Shown here: positions 48,782 to 57,898 of the stretch, piece by piece
How positions within the stretch are numbered: position 1 is the first letter of the stretch
Layout: each line of letters opens with the position of its first letter
Assembly: GCA_963815655.1 (NCBI GenBank)
Contig: CAWFHK010000001.1
Location: 3,596,001 to 3,660,000 of the forward strand
DNA from: JAWOLE01 sp963815655
GTDB lineage: Bacteria > Acidobacteriota > Thermoanaerobaculia > UBA5066 > Gp7-AA6
Direction: 5' to 3'
Length of the DNA stretch: 64,000 nucleotides
Program-made: the position numbers and the translations under genes
Notes under the pieces: model-generated
The model's input: only the letters and a program-made list of their open reading frames with translations
What the model was told of the DNA's origin: nothing
The model's database searches: none

Positions 48782-50044
48782 ATGTCTAAGAAGTGGAAGA
48801 TCGTCATCGGGGTCGGAATCGCGGTCGTGCTCGCGGTCGTGCTGATGGGCTCCCTGAGGAGCAAGGACAGGAACTCGCCGCACGTGACGACCGCCAAGGT
48901 CGAGAAGGTGGACCTCGTCTCCAAGGTCACGGCGAACGGGAAGATCCAGGCCCGCCGCAAGGTGGACCTCTCGGCCCTCGTCATGGGACAGATCGTCAAC
49001 CTGGCCGTCAAGGAGGGGGACAAGGTCGGCAAGGGGCAGCTCCTTCTCCAGATCGACAAGGCCCAGCTCGCCGCGGCGGCCGCCGGCAGCGAGGCGAGCC
49101 TCGCCGCGATGCGCAACGATCTCGCCGCCGCCAGAGCGACCGCCGAGCAGGCGCGCTTCGATTTCGAACGGGCCAAGCAAAACTTCGACGCGAAGATCCT
49201 CGCCGAGGCCGATTACCAGAAGGCGAGGTCCGCGATGGACACCGCCCGGGCCAACCTCGCCGCGACGGAAGAGCGCATGCGGCAGGCCGGGGCCACCCTG
49301 GCCGGGAGCCGCGACTCCCTGTCGAAGACGACCGTCACAGCCCCGATCGCCGGCATCGTGACCGCGCTTCCGGTCAAGGAAGGCGAGGTCACGGTCATCG
49401 GCACGATGAACAACCCGGGGACCCAGCTTTTGACCATTTCCGACATGTCGGAAGTGGAAGCCGTGATGATGGTGGACGAGACCTCGGTCCCCCAGGTCAA
49501 GGTGGGACAGACCGCGGATCTGACGGTCGACGCCTACCCCGGTAAGAAGTTCAAGGGCGTCGTCACGGAGGTCGGCTCCTCGCCGATTCCCAAGAACGAC
49601 CCGGACCTGCTCTCGCTCGTCGCCAACTCCGAGGCGATCAACTTCAAGGTCAAGATCCGCCTCCAGGATCCGCCCGAAACGATCCGCCCCGGCTTCTCGG
49701 TCACCGCCGAGATCGTGACGGGCCGCAACGAGGGGGCCACGGCGATCCCGATCCAGGCGCTCGTTGTCCGCGACGTTCCCAAGAAGGACAAGAAGGCCGC
49801 CAGCTCCGGAAGGCCGGACACCGAAGAGGGGGTCTACCTCGTCAAGAACGGCAAGATCGCGTTCGAGAAGGTCGAGACGGGGCTGGCCGGCGAGCTGATG
49901 ATCGAGGTGAAGAAGGGGCCCGCGGTCGGCCAGGAAATCGTGACGGGCCCGTTCAAGGTCCTCCGCCAGGTCAAGGAGGGGGACAAAGTCGTCATCGACA
50001 AGGAAGAGGACAAGAAGAAGGGGACACCCGGAAAGGCCGCCTAG
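48782..50044 (+). CDS. MacA-like periplasmic adaptor 1
   Basis: The 420-aa product has one N-terminal membrane helix (WKIVIGVGIAVVLAVVLMGSL). It then has lipoyl half VSKVTANGKIQARRKVDLSALVMGQIVNLAVKEGDKVGKGQLLLQID, a long alpha-hairpin (residues about 90-180), the second lipoyl half TVTAPIAGIVTALPVKEGEVT and beta-barrel sequence, as in MacA/HlyD-type adaptors of tripartite exporters. The ATG at 48782 is chosen by comparison with the paralogue at 54037; a GTG at 48776 adds two residues. It is the first of seven genes of one exporter cluster. The C-terminal DKEEDKKKGTPGKAA tail is charged and unconserved. Confidence 0.9.
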   Translation: MSKKWKIVIGVGIAVVLAVVLMGSLRSKDRNSPHVTTAKVEKVDLVSKVTANGKIQARRKVDLSALVMGQIVNLAVKEGDKVGKGQLLLQIDKAQLAAAAAGSEASLAAMRNDLAAARATAEQARFDFERAKQNFDAKILAEADYQKARSAMDTARANLAATEERMRQAGATLAGSRDSLSKTTVTAPIAGIVTALPVKEGEVTVIGTMNNPGTQLLTISDMSEVEAVMMVDETSVPQVKVGQTADLTVDAYPGKKFKGVVTEVGSSPIPKNDPDLLSLVANSEAINFKVKIRLQDPPETIRPGFSVTAEIVTGRNEGATAIPIQALVVRDVPKKDKKAASSGRPDTEEGVYLVKNGKIAFEKVETGLAGELMIEVKKGPAVGQEIVTGPFKVLRQVKEGDKVVIDKEEDKKKGTPGKAA

Positions 50045-50047
50045 ACC

Positions 50048-51262
50048 ATGAGGACCGTCGAGCTCTTCCGCCTCTCCTCCTCGGCGCTGACGCGCCACAA
50101 GATGCGCGCCTTCCTGACGCTTCTGGGCGTCATCATCGGCGTCGCGACGGTCGTGGGCGTGGTGTCGGTCATCTCGGGGCTGAATTCCTACGTCAAGGAC
50201 AAGCTCTTCGGCTTGAACCCGGACATCGTGATCTTCACGAAGTACGGGATCATCACGAGCCGCGAGGAGTGGCTGATCGCGCGCAAGCGCCGCGATGTCA
50301 CGCTGACGGACATGCGGGTCGTCGCCCAGGAGTGCCGCCTCTGCGCGGAGGTCGGCGCGGAGGGGGACCGCCGCCGGCCCGTCAAGTACATGGACCGGAA
50401 GCTCTCCGACGTGGAGATCCAGGGGCACACGGTCAACATGACCTCTCTCCTGCGGGTGGACATCGCGACGGGGCGCTACTTCACTGCCAGCGAAGTCGAC
50501 CACGCGGAGGCCGTGGGCGTGATCGGCTGGGACGTGCAGGACCAGCTCTTCGGCACTCAGGACCCGATCGGCCGGATCATGAAGATCGACGGCTATCCCG
50601 TGAAGGTCATCGGGACCCTCGTCAAGCAGGGCAACGTCATGGGCCAGAGCCGCGACAACGTGATCTACATCCCGCTGACGCTCTTCAAGAACCACATCGC
50701 GCCGACGGAGGACATCGCCATCTTCGTCAAGCCGGTCGGCGGCGTGGACGGGGCCAACGCGGCGACCGACGAGGTGCGCACCATCCTGCGGTCCCTGCGG
50801 AAGACGAAGTTCGACAAGGACGATCCCTTCGGCATCGTCACGGCCGAGATGCTGCAGACGCTCTGGCGCAACTTTTCCCAGGGCGCGTTCCTGCTGATGA
50901 TCCTGATCTCCGGGATCTCGCTGGTGGTCGGGGCGATCGTGATCGCCAACATCATGTTCGTGTCGGTCGTCGAGCGGACCAAGGAGATCGGCGTGCGGCG
51001 CGCTTTGGGCGCCCGGCGGCGCGACATCCGCTGGCAGTTCCTGCTCGAAGCGGCGCTCCTGGCGGCGTGCGGCGGGGTCGTCGGCGTGGCGCTCGGCTCG
51101 GGCATCGCCCTCGCCGTCAACCAGGTCTTCCCCGCGCAGGTGAAGCTCTCCTTCATCCTGATCGGGATCGGCGTCGCGACCTTCACGGGGATCGTCGCCG
51201 GCTGGATCCCCTCCTCCAAGGCCAGCGCTCTCCCGCCGGTGGAGGCGCTCCGCTATGAGTGA
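50048..51262 (+). CDS. MacB-type ABC permease A1 (no ATPase domain)
   Basis: The 404-aa product has the MacB layout without the N-terminal ATPase: membrane helix LTLLGVIIGVATVVGVVSVISGL, a periplasmic MacB_PCD domain, and three C-terminal helices with the FtsX motif (VVGAIVIANIMFVSVVERTKEIGVRRALGARRRDIRWQFLLEA). It lies 3 bp after adaptor 1. It is most similar by eye to the permease at 55346 (same length, shared SGLNxYVxDKxxxLNPD and FTKYGI). It probably forms a heterodimer with a B-type permease, driven by an ATPase encoded elsewhere. Substrate unknown. Confidence 0.88.
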   Translation: MRTVELFRLSSSALTRHKMRAFLTLLGVIIGVATVVGVVSVISGLNSYVKDKLFGLNPDIVIFTKYGIITSREEWLIARKRRDVTLTDMRVVAQECRLCAEVGAEGDRRRPVKYMDRKLSDVEIQGHTVNMTSLLRVDIATGRYFTASEVDHAEAVGVIGWDVQDQLFGTQDPIGRIMKIDGYPVKVIGTLVKQGNVMGQSRDNVIYIPLTLFKNHIAPTEDIAIFVKPVGGVDGANAATDEVRTILRSLRKTKFDKDDPFGIVTAEMLQTLWRNFSQGAFLLMILISGISLVVGAIVIANIMFVSVVERTKEIGVRRALGARRRDIRWQFLLEAALLAACGGVVGVALGSGIALAVNQVFPAQVKLSFILIGIGVATFTGIVAGWIPSSKASALPPVEALRYE

Positions 51263-51305
51263 GGAATCGGGTGATCTGCGATCGGGTGATCGGGGTGATT
51301 GACTA
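51262..51305. repeat. Period-8 array
   Basis: ATCGGGTG/ATCTGCG/ATCGGGTG words lie between permeases A1 and B1. The same word forms the larger array at 60836 and the one at 61046. Confidence 0.65.
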
Positions 51306-51306
51306 G

Positions 51307-52580
<1,274 letters not shown>

Positions 52581-52581
<1 letters not shown>

Positions 52582-52663
52582 GCTATCAGCCGTCAGTCAT
52601 CAGCTCTCAGCCGGGAACCGACGACCGCATTGAGCTGAGAGCTGAAAACTGAAAGCTGACAGC
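52581..52663. repeat. Period-7 array, inverted arms
   Basis: The left arm has TATCAGC, CGTCAGT, CATCAGC and TCTCAGC. The right arm has GCTGAGA, GCTGAAA, ACTGAAA and GCTGACA. The arms are complementary. It separates the duplicated permeases B1 and B2. Confidence 0.8.
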
Positions 52664-52667
52664 TTCG

Positions 52668-53954
52668 ATGCCTGGCGTGCTTGGAGGGATCCGCCGCGGA
52701 TTCGGCGAGAACGTGCGCTTCGCGCTGCTCGCGGTGCGCGCGCACAAGCTGCGCGCGTCCCTGACGGTGCTCGGCATCGTCGTGGGCGTGGCGACGGTCA
52801 TCGCCATGGTCTCGATCGTGACCGGCTTCAACAACAACATGGTCAACAGCTTCCAGAGCTTCGGGGCGACGCTCGTGCTGTTCCAGAAGTACGAGCCCCG
52901 CTTCGGCCCGGGCGGCCCGCGGCCGGAGGGGGAGCTGCGGCGCAAGGACCTGACGCTCGAAGACGCGTTCGCGCTCAAGGCCGGCATCCCCGAGATGCGC
53001 GCGGTCTCTCCGGCGCGCTACCTCTGGGACAACTCCGACTATCACCTCCACTACCGCGACGCAGAGGTCCTGTCGCCGCGGGTCTTCGGCGTTGTCGAGG
53101 AATACCCGATCGCGACCAACCGTCCCGTCGCGGAGGGACGGTTCCTGACCACGACCGAGATCGATCACGCCGCCAGCGTCATCGTGCTCGGCAACGAGAT
53201 CCGCGAGAGGCTCTTCCCGAGCTCCGATCCGCTGAACAAGCGCATCCAGCTCGGGCACGACACCTACACGGTCGTCGGCGTGTTCGAGAAGAAGGGGAAG
53301 ATGTTCGGGGAGTCTCAGGACAATCTCGTCGTGATTCCGCTGACGACCTTCGACCGCCGCTTCCCCTGGATCAAGGCGGGCGGCAGCAACGGCGACGCCC
53401 TCCGCATCGCGACGATCCCGTACACTCCCGACCAGGTCCCGGCCCTGATCGACAAGGCGCGCTCGATCCTCCGGATGCGGCGGCACGTCCCCTTCAACAA
53501 GCCGGACGACTTCGGCATCGTGACGCCCGACAAGCTGATCGAGAGCTTCCAGGGAATTACCAAGGGGATCACGCTCGCGATGGTGTTCATCGCCTTCGTC
53601 TCGCTGCTGATCGGCGGCGTGGGCGTGATGAACATCATGCTCGTCTCGGTCACGGAGAGGACCCGCGAGATCGGCGTCCGCAAAGCGGTGGGCGCCTTCC
53701 GCCGCGACATCGTGTTCCAGTTCCTGACCGAGGCGACCACCCTGTCGCTGCTCGGCGGGGCGATCGGAGTCGCCGTGGGCATCGCCGTGCCGCTGGGGGT
53801 CAAGAAGGCCTTCGACGCGCTCCCGGCCGAGACGCCGCTCTGGGCGGTGCTGGTCGGCCTCGTGGTCTCCCTGTCGGTCGGGATCTTCTTCGGCCTCTAC
53901 CCCGCCGTGAAGGCCTCGCGCCTGGATCCCATCGAAGCCCTGCGCTACGAATGA
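52668..53954 (+). CDS. MacB-type ABC permease B2
   Basis: The 428-aa product is a close paralogue of B1: the same N-terminal FGENVRFALLAVRAHKLRASLTVLGIVVGVATVIAM, VTGFNNNMVNSFQSFGATLVLF, HVPFNKPDDF and C-terminal VTERTREIGVRKAVGAFRRDI and RLDPIEALRYE. It differs mainly in the periplasmic domain, where LWDNSDYHLHYRDAEV replaces the B1 sequence, so the two may recognise different partners or substrates. It is followed by an 82-bp gap and adaptor 2. Confidence 0.88.
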   Translation: MPGVLGGIRRGFGENVRFALLAVRAHKLRASLTVLGIVVGVATVIAMVSIVTGFNNNMVNSFQSFGATLVLFQKYEPRFGPGGPRPEGELRRKDLTLEDAFALKAGIPEMRAVSPARYLWDNSDYHLHYRDAEVLSPRVFGVVEEYPIATNRPVAEGRFLTTTEIDHAASVIVLGNEIRERLFPSSDPLNKRIQLGHDTYTVVGVFEKKGKMFGESQDNLVVIPLTTFDRRFPWIKAGGSNGDALRIATIPYTPDQVPALIDKARSILRMRRHVPFNKPDDFGIVTPDKLIESFQGITKGITLAMVFIAFVSLLIGGVGVMNIMLVSVTERTREIGVRKAVGAFRRDIVFQFLTEATTLSLLGGAIGVAVGIAVPLGVKKAFDALPAETPLWAVLVGLVVSLSVGIFFGLYPAVKASRLDPIEALRYE

Positions 53955-54036
53955 GTCGATGAGCGAATGAGCCGGTTCCTTGTCGTGGGCCGCTTGGCTG
54001 TAGACTGATCCGCGAGTTCGGTAGCGGAAAAACGCA

Positions 54037-55272
54037 ATGTCGAAGACGTGGAAGATCGTCCTGATCGCTGGAGCTGTTGTCGGGCTCCTGGTGGTCCTCG
54101 CCATGGTCTCCGCGCGCGACCGCGGCATCCCGCGCGTGACGATCGCCAGGGCGCAGCTCGAGGACATGGTCTCCAAGGTCACCGCCAACGGGAAGATCCA
54201 GGCCGAGAAGAAGGTGGATCTCTCGGCGCTCGTCATGGGGCAGATCGTGAACCTCGCGGTCCGCGACGGCGACCGGGTCAAGAAGGACGACTTCCTTCTC
54301 CAGATCGACCGGAACCGGGCCGTGGCGGAGGAGGCCGGATCGGCCGCGGCGCTCGCGGGGAGCCTCGCGGCGCGCGATTCGGCGCAGGCGACCCTCGATC
54401 AGGCCCGCCGGGACGCGGAACGGGCCAGGAGGAACTACGAGGCCAACATTCTGCCGGAGGCGGAGCAGCAGCGGGCGAAGTCGACGCTCGAGACGGCGGA
54501 GGCCGACTTCCAGGTGGCCCAGAGGCGCGTCGAACAGAACCGGGCGAACTTGAACGCCTCCCGGGACACGCTCTCCAAGACGACCGTGCGGTCGCCGATC
54601 GACGGGGTCGTGACGAACCTGCCCGTCAAGGAAGGCGAGGTCACGGTCGTCGGCACGATGAACAACGCGGGCACGCAGCTCATGACGATCTCCGACATGT
54701 CCACCGTCGAGGCGGTGCTGATGGTGGACGAGACGGACGTGCCCAACGTCCAGGTCGGCCAGAAGGCGGTCCTCTCGATCGAGGCGTATCCGGACCGGGC
54801 CTTCGAGGGGGTCGTCACGCAGGTCGAGAACTCGCCGATCTCCCGCACCGACCCGGAGCTCCAGGGCCTGATCACGACCTCCGACGCGATCAACTTCAAG
54901 GTGAGGGTCAAGCTGCTCCGCCCGCCCGAGCGGATCCGCCCGGGGTTCTCGGTCACCGCGGACGTGATCACGGGATCCAAGCAGCACGCCCTGGCGATCC
55001 CGCTCGCGGCGATCGTCGTGCGGGACTCCCCGAAAGGGGAGAAGACCGCGGCCGGACGGATCAAGACGGAATCGGGCGTCTACGTCCTGCGCGATGGAAA
55101 GGCCCGGTTCCTCCCGGTCCAGCTCGGCCTGGCCGGCGAGCTGAATGTCGAAGTGACGAGCGGGCTCTCTTCCGGCCAGGAGCTCGTGACCGGTCCCTTC
55201 AAGACGCTGCGCGCGTTGAAGGAAGGGGACCGGGTGAAGAGAGAGACGGAAAAGAAGGGAGACAAAGGGTAG
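54037..55272 (+). CDS. MacA-like periplasmic adaptor 2
   Basis: The 411-aa product is a paralogue of adaptor 1: MSKTWKIVLIAGAVVGLLVVLAMV, then the lipoyl half VSKVTANGKIQAEKKVDLSALVMGQIVNLAVRDGDRVKKDDFLLQID, an alpha-hairpin, SPIDGVVTNLPVKEGEVTVVGTM and barrel sequence. It begins the second module of the cluster (adaptor, A, B). The module order adaptor-A-B-B then adaptor-A-B suggests duplication of a three-gene unit. The C-terminus is short and charged. Confidence 0.9.
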   Translation: MSKTWKIVLIAGAVVGLLVVLAMVSARDRGIPRVTIARAQLEDMVSKVTANGKIQAEKKVDLSALVMGQIVNLAVRDGDRVKKDDFLLQIDRNRAVAEEAGSAAALAGSLAARDSAQATLDQARRDAERARRNYEANILPEAEQQRAKSTLETAEADFQVAQRRVEQNRANLNASRDTLSKTTVRSPIDGVVTNLPVKEGEVTVVGTMNNAGTQLMTISDMSTVEAVLMVDETDVPNVQVGQKAVLSIEAYPDRAFEGVVTQVENSPISRTDPELQGLITTSDAINFKVRVKLLRPPERIRPGFSVTADVITGSKQHALAIPLAAIVVRDSPKGEKTAAGRIKTESGVYVLRDGKARFLPVQLGLAGELNVEVTSGLSSGQELVTGPFKTLRALKEGDRVKRETEKKGDKG

Positions 55273-55283
55273 CTGTCCAGTTC

Positions 55284-55336
55284 CCCGTTCCATTTTTCAG
55301 GTGGCGCCTTCTGAAACCTGGAACCTGGAACCGTCG
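55284..55336. repeat. Period-7 array
   Basis: TTCCCCG/TTCCATT/TTTCAGG words are followed by CTGAAAC/CTGGAAC/CTGGAAC, approximately complementary, between adaptor 2 and permease A2. The reading frame of A2 stays open through it, but the array is not considered coding. Confidence 0.7.
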
Positions 55337-55345
55337 CTTCTGCTG

Positions 55346-56560
55346 ATGCCACTCCGAGAGGTCTTCGCGGTCGCGCTTCAGGCCCTGCGCCGCCACAAGC
55401 TGCGCTCCTTCCTGACGCTCCTCGGCGTCATCATCGGCGTCGCGACCGTCGTCTCGGTCGTCTCGATCATCAGTGGCTTGAACGGCTACGTCCGGGACAA
55501 GGTGCTGAACCTGAACCCGGACGTCCTGGTCTTCACCAAGTACGGCATCGTCCGCAGCCGCGATGAATTCATCCTGCAGCGCAAGCGCAAACCCGTGACG
55601 TTCCGGGAGGCCCGGTGGATCGAGCGCGAGTGCCGGACGTGCGCGGCCGTCGGCGCCCAGGCCAATCACACGGACTCGGTCCACGCCGGCAGGCTCAAGG
55701 ATCCCGACGTCCGCATCGAGGGACAGACGGCCAACATGGAGTCCATGATGCGGATCGATCTGGAGGCCGGGCGCTTCTTTTCCCCAATCGAGGAAGAGCA
55801 TGCTGCGGCGGTGGCCGTCATCGGCGCGGAAGTCAAGGACCATCTCTTTCCGAACCTGAGCCCAATCGGCCGGACGATCTACATCCGCGGCTACCCGCTC
55901 GCCGTCATCGGTCTCACCGCCCGCAAGGGGGACGTGCTCGGCCAGAACCAGGACAACGTGATCACCGTTCCCGTCACGTTCGTCCAGAAGATCCTGACGT
56001 CGAGCGACGAGGTCGGGATCTACGTCCGGCCGCGCCTGGGGCTGGCCGGGATCGAGGCAACGCAGGACGAGGTCCGGACGATCCTGCGCTCGCTGCGCAA
56101 GACCCCCTACCGGTCCGAGGACCCGTTCGGCACGCTCGGATCCGAGGCCTTCCAGGCGCTCTGGAAGTCGCTCACGGCGGGGGCCTTCGCGCTGATGGTC
56201 CTGATCTCCGGGATCTCGCTGGTCGTCGGGGCGATCGTGATCGCCAACATCATGTTCGTCTCGGTGGTCGAGCGCACGAAGGAGATCGGCATCCGCCGCG
56301 CCCTGGGCGCCCGCCGGCGGGACATTCGCCGGCAGTTCCTGCTCGAGGCGGCGCTGCTGGCCAGCGCCGGCGGTGTCGCGGGAGTGCTCCTCGGCGCGGC
56401 GGTCGCCTTTCTCATCAACCAGATCTTCCCCGCGCAGGTCCAGCCGGTCTTCGCCGTCCTGGGCATCGGCGTGGCCGTCGCGACCGGTGTGCTCGCCGGG
56501 CTCGCGCCCTCCACGGCCGCCGCCCGCGTGGCGCCGATCGAAGCCCTCCGCTTCGAGTGA
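55346..56560 (+). CDS. MacB-type ABC permease A2
   Basis: The 404-aa product is the partner of A1: LRSFLTLLGVIIGVATVVSVVSIISGLNGYVRDKVLNLNPDVLVFTKYGI, a periplasmic domain with RECRTCAAVGAQANHTD, and C-terminal GAIVIANIMFVSVVERTKEIGIRRALGARRRDIRRQFLLEA. The ATG at 55346 is chosen because it gives exactly the same length as A1 and the frame upstream is repeat array. No ATPase domain is present. It ends 7 bp before permease B3. Confidence 0.88.
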   Translation: MPLREVFAVALQALRRHKLRSFLTLLGVIIGVATVVSVVSIISGLNGYVRDKVLNLNPDVLVFTKYGIVRSRDEFILQRKRKPVTFREARWIERECRTCAAVGAQANHTDSVHAGRLKDPDVRIEGQTANMESMMRIDLEAGRFFSPIEEEHAAAVAVIGAEVKDHLFPNLSPIGRTIYIRGYPLAVIGLTARKGDVLGQNQDNVITVPVTFVQKILTSSDEVGIYVRPRLGLAGIEATQDEVRTILRSLRKTPYRSEDPFGTLGSEAFQALWKSLTAGAFALMVLISGISLVVGAIVIANIMFVSVVERTKEIGIRRALGARRRDIRRQFLLEAALLASAGGVAGVLLGAAVAFLINQIFPAQVQPVFAVLGIGVAVATGVLAGLAPSTAAARVAPIEALRFE

Positions 56561-56567
56561 GGACTCG

Positions 56568-57839
56568 ATGAACCGGCTGATGGAGATCTTCCGCCGGGGC
56601 TTCGCGGAGAACGTGCTCTTCGGTGTCAGCGCGATGCGCGAGCACAAGCTGCGATCGAGTCTGACGATCCTCGGGATCGTCGTGGGGGTCGCGACCGTGA
56701 TCGCGATGGTCGCGATCGTGACCGGCTTCAACAACAACGTCATCGGCAACTTCCAGGCCTTCGGGGCGAGCCGCATCGAGTTCTTGAAATACAAGCAGCG
56801 GTTCGGCGCTCCGGGTCCGCAGACGGAGGAGGAGCGCCGGCGCCGCAACTTGACGATGGAGGACGTGCTGGCCATCCGCAGGGCCTGCCCCGAGGCCGCG
56901 GCCGTCTCCGTCCTGGCGGGTTATTTCGACCAGGAGATCCACGTGAAGAACGGGAACCTGGAGTCGAACAGTCCCTATCTGCTCGGCGTGGACGAGTACT
57001 ATCCCGCCGCCACGGCCTACATGATCGTCCTCGGCCGGTTCTTCACGCCCGAGGAGGTCGAGCACGGCGCGCCCGAGGTGGTCCTGGGGGCCGACGTGAG
57101 GGAGGCGATCTTCCCGGCCGAGCATCCGCTCGGCAAGGAGATCACGGTCAACGGCCTGCGCTACCGCGTGGTCGGCGTGCTGGAAAAGAAGGGAGAGCAG
57201 TTCGGCTACTCGCCGGACAACAAGGTCGTCATCCCTTACAAGGCCTTCGAGCACCAGTTCAGCTTTCAGGTCCGCCAGGAGGGGGTCCGCATCAGCGCCG
57301 TGCCCCGGCGGCCCGAGGACGTCGGCCTCGTCATCGAGAAGGCCACCGAGGTGTTGCGGGCGCGCCGGAGAATTCCATTCAACAAGCCGAACGATTTCGA
57401 GGTCAACACGCCCGACCAGTTGATCGGGCAGTTCCGGGCGATCACGGGCGGCGTCACCGGCGCGATGATCCTGATCGCCCTGATCTCGCTCGCGGTCGGC
57501 GGCGTCGGCGTCATGAACATCATGCTCGTGTCCGTCACGCAGAGAACGCGGGAGATCGGCATCCGGAAGGCGGTCGGGGCGTTCCGCCGCGACATCGTCC
57601 GGCAGTTCCTGACGGAGGCCATCACGCTGACGACGATCGGCGGGATCGCGGGCGTCCTGTTCGGCGCGTCCGTCTCGGGGCTCGTGCGGGCGTTCGTCCC
57701 GGCGCTGCCGACGTCCATGCCCGCCTGGTCTGTTTTCGTGGGACTCCTCGTTTCGATGTCGGTCGGCCTCTTCTTCGGCCTCTATCCCGCCGTGAAGGCC
57801 TCGCGCCTGGACCCCATCGAAGCGCTGCGATATGAATGA
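56568..57839 (+). CDS. MacB-type ABC permease B3
   Basis: The 423-aa product is the third B-type permease: FAENVLFGVSAMREHKLRSSLTILGIVVGVATVIAMVAIVTGFNNNVIGNFQAFGASRIEF, a divergent periplasmic domain, IPFNKPNDF, and C-terminal VTQRTREIGIRKAVGAFRRDI and RLDPIEALRYE. It is more divergent than B1 and B2 are from each other. It ends the exporter cluster; no ATP-binding gene lies at either end. The ATG at 56568 follows the A2 stop by 7 bp. Confidence 0.88.
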   Translation: MNRLMEIFRRGFAENVLFGVSAMREHKLRSSLTILGIVVGVATVIAMVAIVTGFNNNVIGNFQAFGASRIEFLKYKQRFGAPGPQTEEERRRRNLTMEDVLAIRRACPEAAAVSVLAGYFDQEIHVKNGNLESNSPYLLGVDEYYPAATAYMIVLGRFFTPEEVEHGAPEVVLGADVREAIFPAEHPLGKEITVNGLRYRVVGVLEKKGEQFGYSPDNKVVIPYKAFEHQFSFQVRQEGVRISAVPRRPEDVGLVIEKATEVLRARRRIPFNKPNDFEVNTPDQLIGQFRAITGGVTGAMILIALISLAVGGVGVMNIMLVSVTQRTREIGIRKAVGAFRRDIVRQFLTEAITLTTIGGIAGVLFGASVSGLVRAFVPALPTSMPAWSVFVGLLVSMSVGLFFGLYPAVKASRLDPIEALRYE

Positions 57840-57898
57840 GTGACCGGGTTCCCGAAGAGCGACAATCGGGCACCGACAACTGATAACTTCCCAGGTCC

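Noticed and set aside
57840..57898. A period-7 array between permease B3 and the kinase
   Set aside because: Some similar words occur (CACCGAC, AACTGAT), but no regular step could be established.
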